This document shows, piece by piece, positions 41,748 through 50,759 of a stretch of DNA of 64,000 bases (its first letter is position 1; each line of letters starts with the position of its first letter). The position numbers and the translations under genes are program-made. Under the pieces are notes generated by a model that saw nothing but the letters and a program-made list of their open reading frames with translations, searched no databases and had not been told where the DNA came from. Origin of the DNA: an uncultured Pelagibacteraceae bacterium (GTDB lineage: Bacteria > Pseudomonadota > Alphaproteobacteria > Pelagibacterales > Pelagibacteraceae). The stretch lies in contig CACLVZ010000004.1 of NCBI GenBank assembly GCA_902610515.1, forward strand, positions 62,001 through 126,000, in the 5' to 3' direction.

Positions 41748-43112
41748 TTAAATAACTAAGCTTAAAAAAGATTTCATTATGATAGGAACATTTTTCGCTC
41801 TTAGATAAAATTTTTTATAAGCAAAATTTTTCAAATTCATTATTTTATTGTTGTCCAAATTTTTGTGATCGAATATTAAATTATATTGATTGAATTTCTC
41901 AAATTTTTTCTCATTTATTTTATCTTTATACAAAGAATAAATTGGCGTCCCTGGATAAGGAGTAAAAACACTATATTGCACAAGCTGGTGAGGTAGTTTC
42001 AGAGAGTAGTCAATTGTATTTTTTATAGTTTCATCATTGTCTTCAGGGTTTCCAAACATAAACATGGATTTTACGTAAATATTATTATCTACCAATTTTT
42101 TTATTAATTTATATTGATCATCATTATTAACTGTAAATCTATTAATATCTTTCAATACACTCGAGTTTGAGGACTCAATTCCAACATAAACTAATTTAAG
42201 TCCAGACTCTTTTAGAAGAGATATAAGTTCATCATCTAAATTTTTCAAATGTGTCTCAATTAAATAGCTTATCTTTATTTTTGAATTAATTATCTCTTTA
42301 CAAAGATCTACAGTATATTTTCTATTAATTGAAAAAACTGGGTCTCGGAATATAAACTTATTTGTTTTTAAAGTATTTATCCAATGTTTCATTTCATTAA
42401 CTACATTTTTAACAGATCTAAATCTAACTTTTCTCCCTTGTTGCAAAGGATAAGTGCAATAATTAAAACACGAATATGGACATCCTCTTGTTGCAGTAAT
42501 TGGAATAGCAATTTTAGAATTAAAGTCTAAAAAATTATTCCTCAATGGATATTTATTAGTGTAATATTTCCAGTCCGGGAGAGGAAGATTATCTAAATTT
42601 TCCACTAAATAATTCTCTGTTGAAATGTTTTTCTTTGATTGTTCATCAAAATAATTATTGAGTGTTTTTTTGTTTAAATTGATTTTTGAAAAAAAGGCTT
42701 CTGGTTCACCTGGTATGATATAAGTTTGATTATTTTGATAGTTTTCTTTTACTACGTTTGCAAATATTCCGATCAAAAATATTTTTTTTCCCATTAAGGT
42801 AATTTTTTTTAATGCCTCAACTTCAGTTTCATGACAAATAATGGAGGAAGTTAAAATTATGTAATCTGCATTTTCTACTTCTTCTTTAACAATATTTCTC
42901 GAATAAATTACATCACAGCCCCTTTCTTTCAGAACGGAGAAAACATACATCGAATACATAGGAGGCATAGATATTGCTCTCGATACAAACTTATTAATAC
43001 TTTTAGAAATTATACTGTCACCAAAATCATTGCCTGTTCCGTATCCACCAGCTGTATCTTTAACTAGACGCCAATTGTTGTTGGTGTAGAGGTCTAAAAT
43101 AAGAAATTTCAT
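41748..43112 (-). CDS. B12-binding-type radical SAM protein
   Basis: A 454-residue protein. The N-terminal part (about residues 1-170) resembles a cobalamin-binding domain (NADYIILTSSIICHETEVEAL, KIFLIGIFANV). The radical SAM core follows from ITATRGCPYSCFNYCTYPLQQG: its iron-sulfur cysteines are spaced Cys-x3-Cys-x3-Cys instead of the usual x3-x2. Further: SYLIETHLKNLDDELI, KLVYVGIESSN, FMFGNPEDND. Function unknown; methyltransfer or ring formation are typical. Convergent with the SDR gene. Confidence 0.85.
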   Translation of the reverse strand: MKFLILDLYTNNNWRLVKDTAGGYGTGNDFGDSIISKSINKFVSRAISMPPMYSMYVFSVLKERGCDVIYSRNIVKEEVENADYIILTSSIICHETEVEALKKITLMGKKIFLIGIFANVVKENYQNNQTYIIPGEPEAFFSKINLNKKTLNNYFDEQSKKNISTENYLVENLDNLPLPDWKYYTNKYPLRNNFLDFNSKIAIPITATRGCPYSCFNYCTYPLQQGRKVRFRSVKNVVNEMKHWINTLKTNKFIFRDPVFSINRKYTVDLCKEIINSKIKISYLIETHLKNLDDELISLLKESGLKLVYVGIESSNSSVLKDINRFTVNNDDQYKLIKKLVDNNIYVKSMFMFGNPEDNDETIKNTIDYSLKLPHQLVQYSVFTPYPGTPIYSLYKDKINEKKFEKFNQYNLIFDHKNLDNNKIMNLKNFAYKKFYLRAKNVPIIMKSFLSLVI

Positions 43113-43128
43113 TACAAATTAATATAAA

Positions 43129-43155
43129 TAAATTCTTTGTAAAATAAAGAATTTA
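43129..43155 (-). terminator. Hairpin after the sodB operon
   Basis: TAAATTCTTT pairs perfectly with AAAGAATTTA over a seven-base loop, 53 bases after the sodB stop and just ahead of the radical SAM start. It is all weak pairs apart from one C-G, with a T-rich tail on the minus strand. A weak terminator candidate. Confidence 0.4.
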
Positions 43156-43207
43156 ATATTAATCCAAAACGAGCATAAAGCTTGATTCAGTAACTTTTAT
43201 ATTAATA

Positions 43208-43792
43208 TTATAGATAAGACTCAACGAACTCCCAATTAATTAATTTTTCAAAGAAATTTTTTAAATAATCAGGTCTTTTATTTTTATAGTCTAAATAATA
43301 AGAGTGCTCCCATACATCACAACCTAATATAGGTTTCATGTCATGAATGATAGGATTTACGGCATTAGGAGTTTTAGTTACTACTAATTTTTGATTTTTT
43401 ATAGATAACCAACACCAGCCAGATCCAAATTGACTTATTCCAGAATTTATGAATTCCTCTTTAAATTTTTCAAAACTTCCAAAATCTTTTTTAATTCTAT
43501 TCTCAAGTTTTGACGGAATCTTGCCGCCTCCATTTGGTTTCATACATTTCCAAAATAGATTATGATTCCAATGTTGACTTGCATTATTAAATATACCTGC
43601 ATTATTCTCAGATGATGATTTTTTAATTATTTCCTCTAAAGAAAGTTTTTCGTATTCGGTATTTTTAATGAGATTATTTAAATTTTTGATATAAGTTTGA
43701 TGATGTTTACCATGATGTAAATCTAAGGTTTGTTCAGACATAATAGGGCTTAAGGCTGAGTTTGAGTAATCTAATTTTGGTAGTTCAAACAT
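43208..43792 (-). CDS. sodB: Iron superoxide dismutase
   Basis: A 194-residue SOD with the four metal ligands: His in LHHGKHHQTY, His in NASQHWNHNLFW, and Asp and His in CDVWEHSYYLDYKNKRPDYL (in part). GSGWCWL and the early glutamine (NNASQ) favour iron over manganese. It converts superoxide in the cytoplasm. It directly follows the DUF3833 lipoprotein gene (1 base), so it belongs to the membrane-lipid operon that starts at 47489. Confidence 0.95.
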   Translation of the reverse strand: MFELPKLDYSNSALSPIMSEQTLDLHHGKHHQTYIKNLNNLIKNTEYEKLSLEEIIKKSSSENNAGIFNNASQHWNHNLFWKCMKPNGGGKIPSKLENRIKKDFGSFEKFKEEFINSGISQFGSGWCWLSIKNQKLVVTKTPNAVNPIIHDMKPILGCDVWEHSYYLDYKNKRPDYLKNFFEKLINWEFVESYL

Positions 43793-43793
43793 A

Positions 43794-44318
43794 TTAATCT
43801 TTAATAAACATTACTGTTAATTCTGCTACTTTAATTCCAAATTTAGTCATTGTCGCTCTGTTAATTGCAACTCGTTCATCCTGCATGAAAATCCAATCAT
43901 CAAAAGTAATTTTAATATTTTTACCTTTGACAGGCACCAACAACACATATTCAAATTTAAAAGCTGGACCATATGAATATCCTTTAGCTGTTCCAACTAC
44001 ATCAGAGGCTGTTCCTTCATAGTTATGTTCATCAATTTTTTTAATAGTCCATTGACGGGTTTGCCTTTCCCCATCATTCCAATCAAAAACTTCGTCTAAA
44101 ATTAATTGAGAACCGTCCCATTTTCCGTTTAAATCAGCTTTAAATTGTCTTGTAACTTTTCCAGATCTGTTTTGTAATACTCCCCAAGCTTTGACATTAC
44201 CCGATAAATAATTTTCGATGACTAGTCTTGGTTTTTGATCTTTAAAATCTGTCGGTTTCATTTTATTTACACATCCTGTTGTTAAAATTAGTAAAAATAG
44301 TACTATAAATTTTTTCAT
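43794..44318 (-). CDS. DUF3833 family lipoprotein
   Basis: A 174-residue protein with a lipobox signal peptide (MKKFIVLFLLILTTGC, lipidation at Cys16). The domain YLSGNVKAWGVLQNRSGKVTRQF, then GERQTRQWTIKKIDEHNYEG, is DUF3833. It overlaps the cyclopropane-synthase-like gene by 4 bases. DUF3833 genes are regular companions of DUF1365 and CFA-like genes in singlet-oxygen and furan fatty acid operons. Confidence 0.9.
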   Translation of the reverse strand: MKKFIVLFLLILTTGCVNKMKPTDFKDQKPRLVIENYLSGNVKAWGVLQNRSGKVTRQFKADLNGKWDGSQLILDEVFDWNDGERQTRQWTIKKIDEHNYEGTASDVVGTAKGYSYGPAFKFEYVLLVPVKGKNIKITFDDWIFMQDERVAINRATMTKFGIKVAELTVMFIKD

Positions 44319-45505
44319 GACGAATATCTATTAGACATAGAGAATTGAATCAAGTTAATGTTTCTAGACTTAAAACCGCCTTCACAATAAGATAAGTAGA
44401 ATTCCCACATACGCTTGAAATATTCATCAAAGCCAAGTGGGCTAATTTTTTCCCATGCTTTTAAAAAATTTTTTCTCCAAGTAGCTAAAGTTCTGGCATA
44501 GTCGTCGGAATATGTATTAATTTTTTCTAGTTTTAGGTCATTTTTTTTAATTAGATTTTCCATAAATTGAATTGAGGGTAAAAACCCGCCTGGAAATATA
44601 TATTTTTGAATAAAATCCTCATTTGCTCTATATCTTTCAAATAAGTCATCTTTTATCACGATGCCTTGAATTGCAGCAGTTCCCCTATAATTAAGAACAT
44701 TTTTAATTGTACCAAAATATTGATCCATATATTTTTCACCAACAGCTTCTATCATTTCTATTGAAGCTACGTGATCATATTTTTCCTTGAGATCTCTGTA
44801 ATCTAAAAATTTAACATTAACTTTATTGTTTAGTCCTGAGTTAAAAATCTTCTTTTTAGTAAACTCATATTGATTTTTAGAAATTGTGATACAGTCTACA
44901 CTCACATCATAATTTTTAGCTAAAAATTCAGCAAATCCGCCCCATCCACACCCTATCTCTAAAACCTTATTTCCATCTTTAATATTCATTAAATTTATAA
45001 GCTCTTGAAATTTATTTCTTTGAGCGATTTCTAAATCATCTTTCTCGTTTTTATAGACTGCGCTTGAATAAGTAAGAGATTTATCAAGCCACGACGAAAA
45101 AAATTCATTCCCTAAATCATAGTGTTTTGAAATATATTTTTTACTTTTAGATTTTGTATTTGATGCAAATATTTTTTTTAGAAAATTTTTGACTTTTTGT
45201 AATTTTAAACTTCCTGAAAAAGAATAGATTGTATTAATATTTCTCGCTGTAAGTTCGATTAAATTTGTTAAATTTGAGGAATAAAAATCTTTTTTCATGT
45301 GAGCTTCACCTAAAGCTGAGCTTCCACCCATGATAACATTTAGGTAAAAATTAGGTTTATTAATTTTAATATCTGAAGATAATTTACTCTCTAAGTCACC
45401 AAAATGAAAAACTTTTCCGTCATAATTTATGAGCTTAAGATTTCCTTGTGAGATTTTTTTTAATTTATTTAGGACGAATCTTTCTGAAATTTTTATTAAA
45501 CTCAT
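44315..45505 (-). CDS. Cyclopropane-fatty-acid synthase family methyltransferase
   Basis: A 396-residue SAM enzyme: ISKHYDLGNEFFSSWLDKSLTYSS, the SAM motif VLEIGCGWGGFAEFLA, IEMIEAVGEKYMDQYF and IQKYIFPGGFLPS. It methylates unsaturated acyl chains of phospholipids in the membrane. In this operon context (amine oxidase, DUF1365, DUF3833) it may be the UfaM type that makes 11-methyl fatty acids, precursors of furan fatty acids, rather than a true cyclopropane synthase. One-base overlap with DUF1365 upstream. Confidence 0.9.
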   Translation of the reverse strand: MSLIKISERFVLNKLKKISQGNLKLINYDGKVFHFGDLESKLSSDIKINKPNFYLNVIMGGSSALGEAHMKKDFYSSNLTNLIELTARNINTIYSFSGSLKLQKVKNFLKKIFASNTKSKSKKYISKHYDLGNEFFSSWLDKSLTYSSAVYKNEKDDLEIAQRNKFQELINLMNIKDGNKVLEIGCGWGGFAEFLAKNYDVSVDCITISKNQYEFTKKKIFNSGLNNKVNVKFLDYRDLKEKYDHVASIEMIEAVGEKYMDQYFGTIKNVLNYRGTAAIQGIVIKDDLFERYRANEDFIQKYIFPGGFLPSIQFMENLIKKNDLKLEKINTYSDDYARTLATWRKNFLKAWEKISPLGFDEYFKRMWEFYLSYCEGGFKSRNINLIQFSMSNRYSS

Positions 45506-46266
45506 TAATATTCCTCATAACTTAAATTATTTTTTAATTTAGTATTTCTTTTTCTGTATATTGCCCCTTTTTTCCATAAAAGTAATGCTTCAAAATGTAT
45601 CGAACTAATAATTTTAATTGTCATCAAGGGATACTTAAAAAAGTTAAGCATGAGTTGTTTTGGGCCGAATTCTTTTCTTTCTCCTGTTTGGGTAGCTGTT
45701 AAAACTGTTCCTTTCGAGTCTGTTTGTTTTATAAATACTGAGAGTTTATCACTGGGGTTAAGTAGTCTAAAATTATAGTAAGTTTCCATATCCATAAATG
45801 GTGAAACGTAAAACTTTTTTCTACATTTTTGAACTATTTCTTCATTATCTTTAATTTTAAAAATATATGTGTGCTGCTCATTAAAAGTATTTTTTACTTC
45901 ATAAAAAATTGCCTTCAATTTTTTATCCTCGTAGCAGTAAAAAATACTTAAAGGGTTGAACACATAGCCAAAAATTCTCGGATAACAGAGTATTTTAACT
46001 TTATTTATTTCAGCTTTTATATTGAACTTGCTAATGTTTTGTAGCACCCATTTTTTTAAATCACTTCCGTCACGTTCTCCATGATCTTTATCGTAAAAGC
46101 TAAAAATATTAAATTTATTATGAGAGAAGATATTTATTGAACTGTCTAATTGATTGATTTCATCTAAATCAATTAAAAATGAAAAAGTTTTATATTTTAA
46201 AAAATGTCTTACAGGTTTGAATCTGGTATGGGTTACTTCACCGTTGTAAATGCAGGAATTCATCAA
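45505..46266 (-). CDS. DUF1365 family protein
   Basis: A 253-residue protein with the DUF1365 pattern: YNGEVTHTRFKPVRHFLKY, FGYVFNPLSIFYCYE, KNTFNEQHTYIF, KKFYVSPFMDMETYY and KIISSIHFEALLLWKKG. Its function is unknown, but it always goes with the flavin amine-oxidase-like and CFA-like proteins. It overlaps both neighbours by 1-4 bases. Two ATGs in tandem leave the start uncertain by one codon. Confidence 0.93.
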   Translation of the reverse strand: MMNSCIYNGEVTHTRFKPVRHFLKYKTFSFLIDLDEINQLDSSINIFSHNKFNIFSFYDKDHGERDGSDLKKWVLQNISKFNIKAEINKVKILCYPRIFGYVFNPLSIFYCYEDKKLKAIFYEVKNTFNEQHTYIFKIKDNEEIVQKCRKKFYVSPFMDMETYYNFRLLNPSDKLSVFIKQTDSKGTVLTATQTGERKEFGPKQLMLNFFKYPLMTIKIISSIHFEALLLWKKGAIYRKRNTKLKNNLSYEEY

Positions 46267-47489
46267 ATTTTAAAGTTATTTATCAAATCTATAGATGATT
46301 TTAATCCATCTTCATGAAATCCGTAACCAAAATAACTTCCACAAAACCAAGTTCTTTTTTTTCCTTGTATTAATCTTAGATCTTTTTGAAGTGCGGTATT
46401 TTTTGAATTCAAATATGGGTGTGTAAAATCAACTTTTTTTATAACAGAATTTTCGTTAATTTTAAAAATTGGGTTTAAGGTTAAAAAATATTCTTTAGAT
46501 GTATCTAAATTTTGTAGTTTATTTAACCAATAGGTGATGCATGTCTTTTCTCCATCTGAAACAGAATTCCAACTAGACCAGGCCCTTTTTTTGTGAGGCA
46601 TAAATCTCTTATCAGTATGTAAATAAGCCTCATTCTTCACGTAATTAAATTTTTCCAATATATTTTTTTCTTGTTCCGTTGGTCTTTCTATCATTCTTAA
46701 GCTTTGGTCCGCATGGGAAGCTAGAACTACTTGATCATAGTCAACATATTCATTGCCAATAATTACCCTGATATTGTCATCGCTTCTAATTATTTTATCC
46801 ACCTTATAATTTTTAAAAATTTCTCCACTAATTTTATCTGTTACTTTTTTTACATAAGCTCTACTTCTATTTGAAACTGTGTACCACTGCGGTCTATTTT
46901 TAAATTTAAATAAACCATGATTAGTAAAAAAATTTAAAAAAAATTTTAATGGCATTTCCTTTGCCTTATTAAATGGCATCGACCAGATAGCAGCAACCAT
47001 GGGAATTAAGTGATAATCGATGAAGTATTTTGATAACTTTTTTTTAATAAGAAAATTTCCTAGAGTCTCCTCTTTAATTTCACTTTCAAGTAATTTTGGA
47101 GCAGTTTTATAAAATGAAATTATCTCTCTAATCATATATAAAAATTTTAAATCAAGAAGATTTAATTTATTAGCAAAAATACCTCCTAAACCACTTCCGC
47201 TATATTCAACATTACTATTCTTAATTGATACAGAAAATGACATATCGCTTTTTTCATAGGGAACTTTTAATTCATTAAAAAAATTTACTAAATTTGGATA
47301 AGTAACCTCATTAAAAACAATAAAGCCTAGATCTACTGGAACAATCTTATCATCTTCTTTTATCTCGTAGGTAAAAGAATGACCTCCAAAGTGATCTTCT
47401 TTTTCGTATAGATCAACTTTATATTTTTTTGAGAGAAAATATGCGGAAGATAATCCTGCGATACCTGAGCCGATAACAGCGATTTTCAT
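46263..47489 (-). CDS. FAD-dependent amine-oxidase-like protein
   Basis: A 408-residue flavoprotein: IAVIGSGIAGLSSAYFLSKK FAD site, YEKEDHFGGHSFTYE, and the late WFCGSYFGYGFHEDGLKS. It resembles the NAD/FAD-binding proteins of the CFA-DUF1365 operons; the Rhodobacter member (UfaD type) is a desaturase of methylated fatty acids. First gene of the operon to sodB, 9 bases after gcvP in the same direction, so it may also be reached by readthrough from the gcv promoter. Confidence 0.85.
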   Translation of the reverse strand: MKIAVIGSGIAGLSSAYFLSKKYKVDLYEKEDHFGGHSFTYEIKEDDKIVPVDLGFIVFNEVTYPNLVNFFNELKVPYEKSDMSFSVSIKNSNVEYSGSGLGGIFANKLNLLDLKFLYMIREIISFYKTAPKLLESEIKEETLGNFLIKKKLSKYFIDYHLIPMVAAIWSMPFNKAKEMPLKFFLNFFTNHGLFKFKNRPQWYTVSNRSRAYVKKVTDKISGEIFKNYKVDKIIRSDDNIRVIIGNEYVDYDQVVLASHADQSLRMIERPTEQEKNILEKFNYVKNEAYLHTDKRFMPHKKRAWSSWNSVSDGEKTCITYWLNKLQNLDTSKEYFLTLNPIFKINENSVIKKVDFTHPYLNSKNTALQKDLRLIQGKKRTWFCGSYFGYGFHEDGLKSSIDLINNFKI

Positions 47490-47498
47490 TAAAAGAGA

Positions 47499-50366
47499 TT
47501 AAGCAGCTTCATCTTTATATTCATCCATTGAAGGACATGAACATACTAAATTTCTATCTCCAAAAACGTTATCCACTCTAGCAACCGGTGCCCAATATTT
47601 ATTGTTTTTAACATACTCAGTGGGAAAAGCCGCTTCCTCTCTTGAGTAAGCATGCTTCCACTCACTAGAAGCTAATTCGACATAAGTATGAGGTGCGTTT
47701 TTCAGCGGATTATCAATTTTGTCAAACTTTGATGACTCCACTAAATTAATTTCTTTTTTAATTTTTATAAGTGCATTACAAAATTTATCAATCTCTTCCA
47801 AATTTTCACTTTCAGTCGGCTCAATCATAATTGTACCAGCAACAGGCCATGACATTGTTGGAGCATGGTAGCCAAAGTCAATCAGTCTTTTTGCTAAATC
47901 CTCCTCAGAGATTCCTGAACTTGCTTTTATTGGTCGGATATCAATTATGCATTCATGTGCAACATTTCCATTTTTACCAGTATAAAGAACTTTGTAATCT
48001 TTAGATAATTTTTTTGAAATATAATTTGCATTTAAAATTGAAACTTGTGAGGCTTTTTTCAATCCTTCAGCACCCATCATCTTTATATACATCCAGGATA
48101 TTGGAAGAATGCTTGAACTACCCCAAGGTGCGGCTGATACAGCTCCCATTCCATTCTTTGGGCCTGCCTCTTTAATAATTTCATGTGTTGGTAAAAAATC
48201 AGCTAAATGCTTGCCGCAAGCGATTGGGCCCATTCCTGGTCCGCCTCCACCGTGAGGTATACAAAATGTTTTATGTAAATTAATATGACAAACATCTGGT
48301 CCAAATTTCCCTGGTTTTGCAACACCTACAAGTGCGTTTAGATTTGCTCCGTCCATATAAACTTGTCCGCCATGCTGGTGAATTACTTCACAAATATCCA
48401 TAATTTTTTCTTCAAAAACTCCGTGAGTAGAGGGGTAAGTAACCATTAAAGCAGCTAAATCTTTCGAGTGTTTTTCAGCTTTATTTTTAAGGTCGTCTAT
48501 GTCCACGTTTCCATCTTCGTCACAATTGACTACAACCACTTTCATCCCACACATTTGGGCACTTGCTGGGTTAGTTCCATGAGCTGAGTCTGGAATTAGA
48601 CAAACGTTACGATTTTCTTGTTTATTATTTTTATGGAATTTTCTTATAGTCATTAAACCTGCATACTCTCCTTGAGCCCCAGAGTTAGGCTGTAAAGAAA
48701 CTGCGTCATATCCAGTAATTTCTTTCAGATCGTTTATTAGATCATTAAAGAGAATCTTGTAACCCTGCATTTGATTTGTAGGAACAAAAGGATGTGGAAG
48801 TGAAAACTCTTTCCAAGTAATAGGAATTAATTCTGCTGTTGCATTTAGTTTCATTGTGCAAGATCCTAAAGCAATCATTGATCTATTAAGTGCAATATCA
48901 CAATCTTCTAGTTTCTTTAAATATCTTAGCATCTCAGTTTCAGAATGGTATTTGTTAAAAACTGGATGAGTTAAGTATTTTGAAGTTCTTAAAAGATTTT
49001 TTGGAAGATTATCTAGTTCAACCTTTATATCTTGTTTTATAATTTTAGAAACTCCAAATAGTTTTAACAATGAATTTACATCATCAAGTTTTTTTGCTTC
49101 GTCAAAAGCAACTGATAAGTGCTCTTTATCAACTTTTCTTAGATTTATATTCTCTTTTAATGCAGCTTCATAAATAGAATTTGTTTTTTCATTTGTCTTA
49201 ATTGTAACGGTATCGAAGAAATAATCTGATAAAATCTTGTAACCACCTGATTTAATGTTATCAGCAAAAATTTTAGCTAATTTAGAAGTTCTATTCGCTA
49301 TTTTAAGTAATCCTTCAGGTCCATGATAAATTGCAAAGGCAGCAGAAATAATAGCTAATAATGCTTGAGCAGTACAAATATTGCTTGTTGCTTTATCTCT
49401 TCTAATGTGTTGTTCCCTAGTTTGTAAAGAAAGCCTGTAAGCTTTTTTTCCGTGTCTATCTTTAGAAACGCCTATTATTCTTCCTGGCATTGATCTTTTA
49501 AATTCTTCTTTTGTAGCAAAAAATGCTGCGTGAGGCCCACCATAACCCATTGGGATACCAAATCTTTGAGCACTACCGACAGCAATGTCGGCTCCAAGTT
49601 CAGCTGGAGTTTTTAATCTAGCTAAAGCCAATAAGTCACAAACCAAAATAGCTTTACCGTTTTTTTTGTGAATTTGACTGATGCTTTCACTTGGATCGTT
49701 TATCTCACCTAAAGTTCCTGGGTAAGATAAAACTCCACAAATAATATCTTCATTAATTTTTGTAAGTTCTTTTTTTTCGTCACCAATGATTAATTCTAAA
49801 CCAAAGGGATTTGTTCTAGTCTTTATGAGATCAATTGTCTGAGGATTACAATTGCTTGAAATAAATATTTTTTTTGAATTAGTCTTATCTAATCTCTGGC
49901 TTAAGCCTACTGCTTCTGCTGTTGCTGTTGCTTCATCCAATAAAGAAGCATTAGCTATATCCATGCCCGTCAAGTCAATTATCGATTGTTGAAAATTTAA
50001 AAGCATTTCTAAACGACCTTGAGCCACTTCAGGCTGATAAGGTGTATAAGATGTGTACCATCCTGGATTTTCTAAAATATTTCTAAGAATTACATTAGGT
50101 GTAATAGAATTGTAATATCCCATTCCAATAAAATTTTTAAAGATTTTATTTTTTTTAGATATAGATTTTAATTTTTTCAAAGCATCGTTTTCTGACATTG
50201 GCTGATCGATTTTAAGATCATCTGTTAATAAGATTTTTTCTGGCACAGTATTACTCATTAAATCTTCTAATGATTTGTACCCAACATATTGCAACATTTT
50301 GGACTGATCTTCTTCAGATGGACCAATATGTCTTTTAATAAATTCTTTTGAATTATCGTCAATCAT
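47499..50366 (-). CDS. gcvP: Glycine dehydrogenase (decarboxylating), P protein
   Basis: A 955-residue full-length P protein. It decarboxylates glycine and passes the aminomethyl group to lipoyl-GcvH. The PLP lysine is Lys699 in HINLHKTFCIPHGGGGPG; RHIGPSEEDQ at the start and the NSGAQGEYAGL segment are intact. Its ATG directly follows the gcvH stop. Third gene of gcvT-gcvH-gcvP, governed by the upstream glycine riboswitch; L protein is not in the window. Confidence 0.98.
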   Translation of the reverse strand: MIDDNSKEFIKRHIGPSEEDQSKMLQYVGYKSLEDLMSNTVPEKILLTDDLKIDQPMSENDALKKLKSISKKNKIFKNFIGMGYYNSITPNVILRNILENPGWYTSYTPYQPEVAQGRLEMLLNFQQSIIDLTGMDIANASLLDEATATAEAVGLSQRLDKTNSKKIFISSNCNPQTIDLIKTRTNPFGLELIIGDEKKELTKINEDIICGVLSYPGTLGEINDPSESISQIHKKNGKAILVCDLLALARLKTPAELGADIAVGSAQRFGIPMGYGGPHAAFFATKEEFKRSMPGRIIGVSKDRHGKKAYRLSLQTREQHIRRDKATSNICTAQALLAIISAAFAIYHGPEGLLKIANRTSKLAKIFADNIKSGGYKILSDYFFDTVTIKTNEKTNSIYEAALKENINLRKVDKEHLSVAFDEAKKLDDVNSLLKLFGVSKIIKQDIKVELDNLPKNLLRTSKYLTHPVFNKYHSETEMLRYLKKLEDCDIALNRSMIALGSCTMKLNATAELIPITWKEFSLPHPFVPTNQMQGYKILFNDLINDLKEITGYDAVSLQPNSGAQGEYAGLMTIRKFHKNNKQENRNVCLIPDSAHGTNPASAQMCGMKVVVVNCDEDGNVDIDDLKNKAEKHSKDLAALMVTYPSTHGVFEEKIMDICEVIHQHGGQVYMDGANLNALVGVAKPGKFGPDVCHINLHKTFCIPHGGGGPGMGPIACGKHLADFLPTHEIIKEAGPKNGMGAVSAAPWGSSSILPISWMYIKMMGAEGLKKASQVSILNANYISKKLSKDYKVLYTGKNGNVAHECIIDIRPIKASSGISEEDLAKRLIDFGYHAPTMSWPVAGTIMIEPTESENLEEIDKFCNALIKIKKEINLVESSKFDKIDNPLKNAPHTYVELASSEWKHAYSREEAAFPTEYVKNNKYWAPVARVDNVFGDRNLVCSCPSMDEYKDEAA

Positions 50367-50747
50367 TTAACTTGGGTTCTCCTTACAAAATTTATCATAT
50401 TCATCTTTTGACATTAGGGAGTCATACTCACCTTTATCTTTTATCTTTAACTTAAAAAACCAGCTCACACCTTCAGGGTCAGTATTTACGCTCCCGGGGT
50501 CATCTGCAATGGCTTTATTTCCCTCAGTAATTTCCCCAGAAATAGGAGAATAAACATCACTCGCAGCTTTAGTAGACTCTACAACAGCTGCTTGACCTTC
50601 TTTTTCTACGGCTTTTCCTGCATCAGGAACCTCCACAAAAACAATGTCACCGAGCATTTCTGTTGCATGCTTAGTTATTCCTACTGTAGCAACGTCTCCT
50701 TCCAATGAGACCCATTCGTGTTTTTTAGAAAATTTTTTTTCACTCAT
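50367..50747 (-). CDS. gcvH: Glycine cleavage system H protein
   Basis: A 126-residue lipoyl carrier: [19 protein letters not shown] start and the lipoylation site [17 protein letters not shown] with Lys60. It shuttles the aminomethyl group between GcvP and GcvT. It lies 12 bases after gcvT and touches gcvP. Confidence 0.98.
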   Translation of the reverse strand: MSEKKFSKKHEWVSLEGDVATVGITKHATEMLGDIVFVEVPDAGKAVEKEGQAAVVESTKAASDVYSPISGEITEGNKAIADDPGSVNTDPEGVSWFFKLKIKDKGEYDSLMSKDEYDKFCKENPS

Positions 50748-50759
50748 ATTTGTGTTCCC

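Noticed and set aside
43153-43210. TAATATTAAT and ATTAATATTA as an inverted repeat near the sodB end.
   Set aside because: Pure A/T, easily produced by chance in this composition.
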